64,000 nt of DNA from Streptomyces niger. Its GTDB lineage: Bacteria; Actinomycetota; Actinomycetes; Streptomycetales; Streptomycetaceae. Position numbers and translations under genes: made by a program. The stretch is taken from NCBI RefSeq assembly GCF_000718305.1, contig NZ_JOFQ01000002.1:62001-126000 (forward strand), read 5' to 3'. The notes beneath the pieces are model-generated. The model was not told the origin of the DNA. It did no database searches and worked only from the letters and a program-made list of their open reading frames with translations. Positions 57,814 through 64,000 of this stretch are shown in pieces. Every line of letters starts with the position of its first letter. The stretch's first letter is position 1.

Positions 57814-59295
57814 TCAGGCCGACAGCGCGGCCAGCTGGTCCAGGAACCACCGCGCCGGCGGCAGCGCCGTCGCCGCCATGGCGAGCCGCTTCGAGCGGTC
57901 CGCACGCTCGTCCTGCGGCATCGTGAGCGCTTCGTGCAGCGCGCCGGCCGTGGCCTCGATGTCGTACGGATTGACCACCAGCGCGTCGTCCGCCAGCTCC
58001 GCGCAGGCCCCGGCCTCCCGGGACAGTACCAGCGCGCAGCCCGCCTCCGACACCACCGGCACCTCCTTGGCGACCAGGTTCATGCCGTCGCGAATGGGGT
58101 TGACCAGCGCGACGTCGGCGAGCCGGTAGGCGGCCAGGGACCGTGCGAAGTCGTCCTTCACGTGCAGCACGACCGGCAGCCAGCCGTCCGTGCCGAACTC
58201 GTCGTTGATCTCCCCGGCCACCCGCGAGACCTCCTCGGTGTACTCCCGGTACACCGCCAGGTCCTGCCGCGAGGGATAGGCGAACGCTATGTGCACGACC
58301 CGGCCGCGCCACTCGGGCCGGTCGGTGAGCAGCCGCCGGTACGCGTGCAGCCCGCGCACGATGTTCTTCGACAGCTCCGTGCGGTCCACCCGCACGATCG
58401 TCCGCCGCGGCGCGCCGTCCTCATCGGTGCCGATCTGCTCGCGCAGGTCCGCCAGCCGGTCGTCGACGTCCGGCTGCCGGGACCGGTCGCGCAGGAAGTC
58501 CGCGTCGGCGCCCAGGCCGTGCACGCCGAGCCGGGTGGTCCGGCCCTCGTACGTGACCCGCAGGCCCGCGTCCCCGTCGCGCGCCACCTCGGCGCCCAGC
58601 ACCACGGCGCAGCACTCGGCGAACGCCTCGGCCCAGCGGCGGGTCAGGAACGCAGCCCGGTCGCCGCCCAGGATGCCGCGCAGCACCTCGGCCGCCACGT
58701 CGTCCGGCAGCAGCCGGAAGTAGTCCGGCGGCGCCCACGGGGTGTGGGAGAAGTGGCCGATGCGCAGGTCGGGGCGGCGCTCCCGGAGCAGCCCCGGCAC
58801 CAGCGTGAGGTGGTAGTCCTGCACGAGGACGGCGGCGCCCGGCGCCGCGGCCTCGGCGAGCGCGTCGGCGAAGGCGGCGTTGTACGCCTCGTACGCCGCC
58901 CATTGGGCGCGGAAGTCCGCGTCGAACGCCGGCTCCAGCGGCGTCTGGTACAGCAGGTGGTGGACGAACCACAGCACGGAGTTGGCGATGCCGTTGTACG
59001 CGTCGGCGAACACCTCGGGCGGGATGTCCAGCATCCGGACCTGCTGTCCGCCGGTGTCGGCGGAGTCCAGCAGCCCGTCACCGGTGGCCGCCCGCCGGGC
59101 GGCCTCGCGGTCACCGTCGCCGAGCGCTGCGCACACCCAGACGGCCCCGGCGTCCGAACCGATCGCGGACAGGCCCGAGACCAGTCCGCCACCGCCGCGC
59201 CGGGAAGTGAGCGTGCCGTCCGCGCCCAGGGCGTAGGAGACCGGGCCGCGGTTGGACGCGACGAGAACCTGGGCACCTGAGCTGGAGGAGACCAT
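57814..59295 (-). CDS. otsA: Trehalose-6-phosphate synthase (GT20)
   Basis: 493 residues. It joins UDP- or GDP-glucose to glucose-6-P. GT20 marks: N-terminal VLVASNRGPVSY, the WFVHHLLYQ block, VLVQDYHLTLVPGLLR, FSHTPWAPPDYFRLLP, HGLGADADF, DRTELSKNIVRGLHAY, and C-terminal DGMNLVAKEVP with SREAGACAEL. Complete length. Convergent with otsB; the pair gives the OtsAB trehalose route used for osmotic and spore protection. Confidence 0.94.
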   Translation of the reverse strand: MVSSSSGAQVLVASNRGPVSYALGADGTLTSRRGGGGLVSGLSAIGSDAGAVWVCAALGDGDREAARRAATGDGLLDSADTGGQQVRMLDIPPEVFADAYNGIANSVLWFVHHLLYQTPLEPAFDADFRAQWAAYEAYNAAFADALAEAAAPGAAVLVQDYHLTLVPGLLRERRPDLRIGHFSHTPWAPPDYFRLLPDDVAAEVLRGILGGDRAAFLTRRWAEAFAECCAVVLGAEVARDGDAGLRVTYEGRTTRLGVHGLGADADFLRDRSRQPDVDDRLADLREQIGTDEDGAPRRTIVRVDRTELSKNIVRGLHAYRRLLTDRPEWRGRVVHIAFAYPSRQDLAVYREYTEEVSRVAGEINDEFGTDGWLPVVLHVKDDFARSLAAYRLADVALVNPIRDGMNLVAKEVPVVSEAGCALVLSREAGACAELADDALVVNPYDIEATAGALHEALTMPQDERADRSKRLAMAATALPPARWFLDQLAALSA

Positions 59296-59464
59296 GCCGA
59301 TGACCTAACCCGCCACAGAACCGCTCAAACGTACGGCCCGCAGCGCGTTCCGGGCGGAGCCGCACGTCGGGCGCCGCGCGCGGCCCGCGCGCGAGGCCGG
59401 ACGAGCCCCGGCGCACCCGCCCCGCACGGCCCCTCGACCCCGCGCCGTACGCCCCTCCCGCGCC

Positions 59465-60439
59465 TCAGGCCGCCCGCCGCGCCACGTACTCCGGTATGTC
59501 GCGCATCGGCGGCCGCTCCTCGGTGTCCACCGCGGTCGTACGCGGCACGAAACCGCCCTCCTCGCCGCGGTCGAACTGGGTGAGCCGCGGGCGTACGAGG
59601 TGCCCGCGCGCCAGCCGCAGCTGGGCCGTGCGGTAGATCGCCGCGGCCATCCGCCCGAGGGCCTGCCCGTCCTGGTGCCGGTGCCTGCGCACCCCCACGT
59701 CCACCTGCGCCAGCGCGTCCAGGCCGACCGTGTGCAGCGCGTCGACCAGCAGGCCCAGCTCGACGCCGTACCCGACGGGGAAGGGCAGCCGTTCCAGGAG
59801 CGAGCGGCGGGCCGCGTACTCGCCGCCCAGCGGCTGGACGAAGCCGGCCAGCTGCGGCCAGTGCAGGTTGAGCAGCGGGCGGGCCACCAGCTCGGTGACG
59901 CGACCGCCCTGGCCGGCCTGCGCGCCGTCGGCCCCGCCGGCCCCGTCGCCCAGCGGCCGGTCGTACATCGCCTTCACGAACTGCACCTCGGGCTCGGTCA
60001 GCAGCGGCCCGACGATCCCGGACACGAAGTCGGCGGAGAACTCGCGCAGGTCGGCGTCGACGAAGCAGACGATGTCGCCGCTGGTGGCCAGCAGCGAGCG
60101 CCACAGCACCTCGCCCTTGCCGGGCGACGTCGCCAGCCGGGGCAGGATCGCGTCGCGGTGCACGACCCGGGCACCGGCCGCCGCGGCGACCTCGGAGGTG
60201 CGGTCGGTGGAGCCGGAATCCACCACGACCAGCTCGTCGACCAGCGGTACCGCGTCGGACATCAGGTCGCGACGGATGATCTCCACGATCGTGCCGACCG
60301 TGGCTTCCTCGTCGAGCGCGGGCAGCACGACGCTGACCGTCTGCCCCGAACGGACCTTCGCGGCCAACAGCTGGTCGAGCGATCGGTCGGCGGCGGACCA
60401 GGAGCGGCCGGCCAGCCAGCGCTCCACCTCTTCCAGCAC
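59465..60439 (-). CDS. gpgS: Glucosyl-3-phosphoglycerate synthase-like glycosyltransferase
   Basis: 324 residues, GT2/GT81 fold. VSVVLPALDEEATVGTIVEII, DELVVVDSGSTDRTSEVA, PGKGEVLWRSL, the metal-binding CFVDADLREF (DxD), then QPLGGEYAARR and a late RHRHQDGQALGRMA match mycobacterial GpgS, which transfers glucose to 3-phosphoglycerate in the first step of methylglucose polysaccharide synthesis. ATG at 60439. No methyltransferase partners are nearby. Confidence 0.88.
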   Translation of the reverse strand: MLEEVERWLAGRSWSAADRSLDQLLAAKVRSGQTVSVVLPALDEEATVGTIVEIIRRDLMSDAVPLVDELVVVDSGSTDRTSEVAAAAGARVVHRDAILPRLATSPGKGEVLWRSLLATSGDIVCFVDADLREFSADFVSGIVGPLLTEPEVQFVKAMYDRPLGDGAGGADGAQAGQGGRVTELVARPLLNLHWPQLAGFVQPLGGEYAARRSLLERLPFPVGYGVELGLLVDALHTVGLDALAQVDVGVRRHRHQDGQALGRMAAAIYRTAQLRLARGHLVRPRLTQFDRGEEGGFVPRTTAVDTEERPPMRDIPEYVARRAA

Positions 60440-60620
60440 GTATCCGTCTCCTTTTGCTACGCGCGTGAGCCTCTTGCTACGCGATGTGAGCCATCTCGCG
60501 GTTCGGACGGCTATCTCAACCGTCCACCCCTTCGGTTACAGTCTTGAACAACGCGGATGACCACCGCATGCCGGGGTCACCGCTGAACAAACGCCTGTGT
60601 TTCATATGCAGGCCATACCG

Positions 60621-60775
60621 CTCATCCAGAGGGGCAGAGGGATACGGCCCGTTGAAGCCCCGGCAACCCTCCAGCCGGTCTTGCCGCCAGGACGCTGATG
60701 TCCGCCGCGCGAGGCTCCCGGCTAGGGAAGGTGCCAAATCCGTCTCACGGCGAGATGCGTCGTGAGGAAGATGAG
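60621..60775 (+). promoter_or_regulatory. SAM riboswitch (S-box/SAM-I type) upstream of thrC
   Basis: S-box landmarks in order: P1 5' arm CTCATC (60621-60626), AGAGGGATACGGCCCGTTGA, GCCCCGGCAACC, a P3/P4 region, GGTGCCAAATCC (60730-60741) and P1 3' arm GATGAG (60770-60775). The 3' arm overlaps the purine-rich GAGGAG of the thrC ribosome site, so SAM binding that closes P1 would hide it: translational repression. It controls thrC, which competes with methionine synthesis for O-phosphohomoserine. Confidence 0.87.
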
Positions 60776-60794
60776 GAGAAAGGGCCTCGCCTCC

Positions 60795-62114
60795 ATGGCT
60801 GTGCAAGCTGCTACTGCAACCTCTCAGGGGACGACCCCTGAAACCCCGGCGACCACCACCTCTGCCGTCTCCCTCGGCCCCGCCGCGGCGCTGTCCTGCC
60901 GCGAGTGCGGCACCCGCTTCCCGCTGGGCCCGATCTTCGCCTGTCAGGAATGTTTCGGGCCGCTCGAAGTGGCGTACGACCTGCCGAGTGGCGACCCCGA
61001 GAGTCTGAAGAAGCAGATCGAGGCCGGTCCCGACAACATCTGGCGGTACGCGCCGCTGCTGCCCGTCCCCGCCGACGTGGCCGACAAGCCCAACCTGAAC
61101 CCCGGCTTCACCAAGCTGGTCAAGGCCGACCGCCTCGCCGCCGAGCTCGGCGTCACCGGCGGCCTGTACGTCAAGGACGACTCCGGCAACCCGACGCACT
61201 CCTTCAAGGACCGCGTCGTGGCCATCGCCGTCGAGGCGGCCCGCGCCTTCGGCTTCACCACCCTGTCCTGCTCCTCCACCGGCAACCTGGCCGGCGCGGT
61301 CGGCGCCGCGGCACGTCGGGCGGGCTTCCGCTCCTGCGTGTTCATCCCGCACGACCTGGAGGCCGGCAAGGTCGTCATGGCCGCGGTCTACGGTGGAGAC
61401 CTGGTCGGCATCGAGGGCAACTACGACGACGTCAACCGCTTCTGCTCCGAGCTCATCGGCGACCCGCTGGGCGAGGGCTGGGGCTTCGTGAACGTCAACC
61501 TCCGCCCGTACTACGGCGAGGGCTCCAAGACGCTCGCGTACGAGATCTGCGAGCAGCTCGGCTGGGAGCTGCCGGACCAGCTGGTCATCCCGATCGCCTC
61601 GGGCTCGCAGCTCACGAAGATCGACAAGGGCCTCAAGGAGCTGATCCAGCTCGGTCTGGTCGAGGACAAGCCGTACAAGATCTTCGGCGCCCAGGCCGAG
61701 GGCTGCTCCCCGGTCTCGACGGCCTTCAAGGCCGGCCACGACGTGGTGCGCCCGCAGAAGCCGAACACCATCGCCAAGTCGCTGGCCATCGGCAACCCGG
61801 CCGACGGCCCGTACGTGCTCGACATCGCCCGCCGCACCGGCGGTGCCGTGGAGGACGTCAACGACGAGCAGGTCGTGGACGCGATCAAGCTGCTGGCCCG
61901 CACCGAGGGCATCTTCGCGGAGACCGCGGGCGGCGTGACCGTCGGCGTCACCAAGAAGCTCATCGAGAACGGCCGGATCGACCCGGCCAAGTCCCTCGTC
62001 GTCCTGAACACCGGCGACGGTCTGAAGACGCTGGACGCCGTGGCGCCGACCACCGGGCCGACCGCGACCATCCGTCCGAGCCTGGACTCCTTCCGCGAGG
62101 CCGGCCTCGGCTGA
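60795..62114 (+). CDS. thrC: Threonine synthase
   Basis: 439 residues. It converts O-phosphohomoserine to threonine with PLP. An N-terminal zinc-ribbon-like C35xxC38...C50xxC53 is followed by the PLP lysine K138 in GNPTHSFKDR, CSSTGNLAGA, IASGSQLTK and TAGGVTVGVTKK. ATG 60795 was chosen; a GTG at 60762 would place the riboswitch P1 inside the gene. It forms an operon with the CysO-like gene 65 bases downstream, ending at the terminator at 62537. Confidence 0.94.
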   Translation: MAVQAATATSQGTTPETPATTTSAVSLGPAAALSCRECGTRFPLGPIFACQECFGPLEVAYDLPSGDPESLKKQIEAGPDNIWRYAPLLPVPADVADKPNLNPGFTKLVKADRLAAELGVTGGLYVKDDSGNPTHSFKDRVVAIAVEAARAFGFTTLSCSSTGNLAGAVGAAARRAGFRSCVFIPHDLEAGKVVMAAVYGGDLVGIEGNYDDVNRFCSELIGDPLGEGWGFVNVNLRPYYGEGSKTLAYEICEQLGWELPDQLVIPIASGSQLTKIDKGLKELIQLGLVEDKPYKIFGAQAEGCSPVSTAFKAGHDVVRPQKPNTIAKSLAIGNPADGPYVLDIARRTGGAVEDVNDEQVVDAIKLLARTEGIFAETAGGVTVGVTKKLIENGRIDPAKSLVVLNTGDGLKTLDAVAPTTGPTATIRPSLDSFREAGLG

Positions 62115-62179
62115 GCCCTGGCCCCCGGCCGGAGCGCCGCCTCGCACTCGTAGCACCTGAACCCGGAAGGCAGAAGAAC

Positions 62180-62458
62180 ATGAGCGTCAACGTCCGCATC
62201 CCCACCATCCTGCGTACCTACACCGGCGGCCAGGCCGAGGTCCCCGCCGAGGGCGCCAACCTCTCCGAGGTCATCGCCGACCTGGAGAAGAACCACGCCG
62301 GCATCGCGGCCCGCGTGCTGGACGACACCGGCAAGCTGCGCCGCTTCGTGAACGTCTACGTCAACGACGACGACGTGCGCTTCGAGGGCGGCCTGCAGAC
62401 GGCGACGCCGGACGGCGCCAGCGTCTCGATCATCCCCGCGGTGGCCGGCGGCTGCTGA
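62180..62458 (+). CDS. CysO-like sulfur-carrier protein (MoaD/ThiS fold)
   Basis: 92 residues. It matches mycobacterial CysO (VRIPTILRTYTGGQ, VIADLEKNHAGI, RRFVNVYVNDDDVRFEGGL, VSIIPAVAGG), the ubiquitin-like carrier whose C-terminal thiocarboxylate feeds cysteine synthase CysM. Here the protein ends GGC: one extra Cys after the diglycine, so it would have to lose that residue (for example to a Mec-like JAMM peptidase) before activation. No mec or cysM is adjacent. ATG with GGAAGGCAGAAG upstream. Confidence 0.88.
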   Translation: MSVNVRIPTILRTYTGGQAEVPAEGANLSEVIADLEKNHAGIAARVLDDTGKLRRFVNVYVNDDDVRFEGGLQTATPDGASVSIIPAVAGGC

Positions 62459-62536
62459 AACAGCGCCGTACGCCCCTTTGTGCGCCCTGTGCGCGCCCCT
62501 TGTGCACCGTCTCGTGAATGACGAGATACGCACCCC

Positions 62537-62577
62537 GGAATCGCCCCGTCCGCAGCAGAAGCGGACGGGGCGATTCC
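62537..62577 (+). terminator. Terminator of the thrC operon
   Basis: A perfect 17-bp stem (62537-62553 with 62561-62577) with a 7-base loop, 78 bases after the sulfur-carrier stop. Confidence 0.9.
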
Positions 62578-62915
62578 ATGTCGTTAAAGGCGATACAGTT
62601 GAGGCGAATCCTCTTCGCGCGCGTGCCTGCCGCATATGAGAACACGACAAGATGTGCCCAAAGTGTGTGCGCAATTTGTCGTGCTTGATGGGCTATGCCC
62701 GGCCCGGCTTGCCCAGAATTGTTGAGACTTCGCCGGATATCGGCGAATGGTCGTGGGCAGAATTCTCGTCCGATTGACCTGTTGCGCTGGGCATCGGTCC
62801 AGATACATTCAGCGGCGGTCGACGCGTTCCGGCGCACACCCTCCCAAGGGGTGAGGTCTGACCCGGGTCCGCGGAGTGCGGTCCTGCGCAAGGGCCAGCA
62901 ATAGGGGAGTTAGGA
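62578..62915 (+). other. Leader region of the cold-shock gene
   Basis: 338 bases with no gene, distinctly AT-richer than average (TCGTTAAAGGCGATACAGTT near 62580). Long structured leaders are common for cold-shock genes, so the promoter and a temperature-responsive 5' UTR probably lie here; I cannot place the -35/-10 with confidence. Confidence 0.45.
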
Positions 62916-63119
62916 ATGGCTCAGGGCACCGTCAAGTGGTTCAACGCGGAGAAGGGGTACGGCTTCATCGCGGTCGACGGTGGTGCGGATGTTTTCGTCC
63001 ACTACAGCGCGATTCAGATGGACGGCTACCGCACCCTTGAGGAAGGTCAGCGGGTCGAGTTCGAGATCTCGCAGGGCCAGAAGGGGCCGCAGGCGGACAT
63101 GGTTCGCGTGGCCGGCTGA
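62916..63119 (+). CDS. Cold-shock protein (CspA family)
   Basis: 67 residues, a five-stranded OB fold with RNP1 KGYGFIAV and RNP2 VFVHYSAI. It binds single-stranded RNA/DNA as an RNA chaperone. ATG with TAGGGGAGTTAGGA upstream. Counterpart of the S. coelicolor cold-shock gene next to groEL2. Confidence 0.96.
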   Translation: MAQGTVKWFNAEKGYGFIAVDGGADVFVHYSAIQMDGYRTLEEGQRVEFEISQGQKGPQADMVRVAG

Positions 63120-63143
63120 AGCGCCGACCGACTGCAGCGTACG

Positions 63144-63178
63144 GAGGCCCGTGCCCCCTGAGGGGGTGCGGGCCTTCT
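63144..63178 (+). terminator. Terminator of the cold-shock gene
   Basis: An extended GC hairpin (GGCCCG-TG-CCCCC, loop TGA, GGGGG-TG-CGGGCC; 63146-63174) followed by TTCT, 26 bases after the stop. Confidence 0.85.
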
Positions 63179-63303
63179 GTTGTGCGCGGGGCGCGCCGGC
63201 TCGCCCCCTTGCGTGGCTGCGGCTCGAGCCCGCAGCCTGGGACAGGCGCTTGCGCCCACCCGTCTCCCGGCCACCACCCCTCATCGAGCCTCCTTCGGAG
63301 GCG

Positions 63304-64000
<697 letters not shown>

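Overview
The window is GC-rich, densely coded actinobacterial DNA, almost certainly from a Streptomyces chromosome. The evidence is strong third-position GC bias, frequent GTG starts, MsiK, a CdgB-type diguanylate cyclase, a DasR-type site upstream of nagK-nagA, and a cspA-like gene followed by a CIRCE-controlled groEL. From memory, the backbone order (msiK at the left; cdgB, nagA/nagK, otsB/otsA, thrC, cold-shock gene and groEL at the right) matches the S. coelicolor msiK-to-groEL2 interval. Two large blocks interrupt it.

Region 1 (1-1700): msiK on the minus strand and tRNA-Thr(TGT). Region 2 (1649-23766): an integrated actinomycete integrative and conjugative element (AICE) of about 22 kb, bounded by a 44-bp direct repeat of the tRNA-Thr 3' half. 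It has int and xis next to the tRNA, an array of 9-bp iterons, and a prim-pol/helicase replication pair. A minus-strand operon follows with a cytosine methyltransferase, a TraB/FtsK translocase with candidate clt repeats just downstream, Spd-like membrane proteins, a Pycsar-effector-like protein and small conserved AICE proteins. Its regulatory module is an HTH protein, a Pif-like NUDIX hydrolase, an HD hydrolase and a tandem-HTH GntR repressor. The right end carries AT-richer cargo: a pentapeptide-repeat membrane protein and a restriction-modification locus. That locus holds an unknown protein, an NgoMIV-like endonuclease, a NaeI-like endonuclease and one C5-cytosine methyltransferase.

Region 3 (23860-40468): two PucR-type regulators, a coiled-coil membrane protein, a TetR regulator, and a compact nine-gene plus-strand operon. 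The operon encodes KASIII, an acyl-ACP reductase-like enzyme, a PP-loop ATPase, an alpha/beta hydrolase, ACP, KASII, enoyl reductase, a NadE-glutaminase-like protein lacking its catalytic Cys and Glu, and a fatty acyl-AMP ligase. A second alpha/beta hydrolase is convergent. I do not recognise a characterised pathway with this gene set; it looks like an uncharacterised fatty-acyl-derived natural-product cluster.

Region 4 (40768-64000): housekeeping backbone. It contains an M24 peptidase, a pentapeptide protein, a second methionine aminopeptidase with a divergent XRE regulator, TerD, ArfB, a flavin reductase, CdgB with an upstream palindrome resembling a BldD box, a sugar-related block (PfkB, NagA, NagK, solute-binding lipoprotein), trehalose synthesis (OtsB, OtsA), GpgS, a SAM-riboswitch-controlled thrC with a CysO-like sulfur carrier, a cold-shock protein and the start of groEL.

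Functional reading: the AICE would excise with Int/Xis, replicate from the iteron region with prim-pol and helicase, move as double-stranded DNA through TraB acting on clt, exclude copies of itself through the Pif-like NUDIX protein, and protect or addict its host with the dual-endonuclease R-M locus. Homology statements are recalled family knowledge applied to visible motifs; no database search was run.
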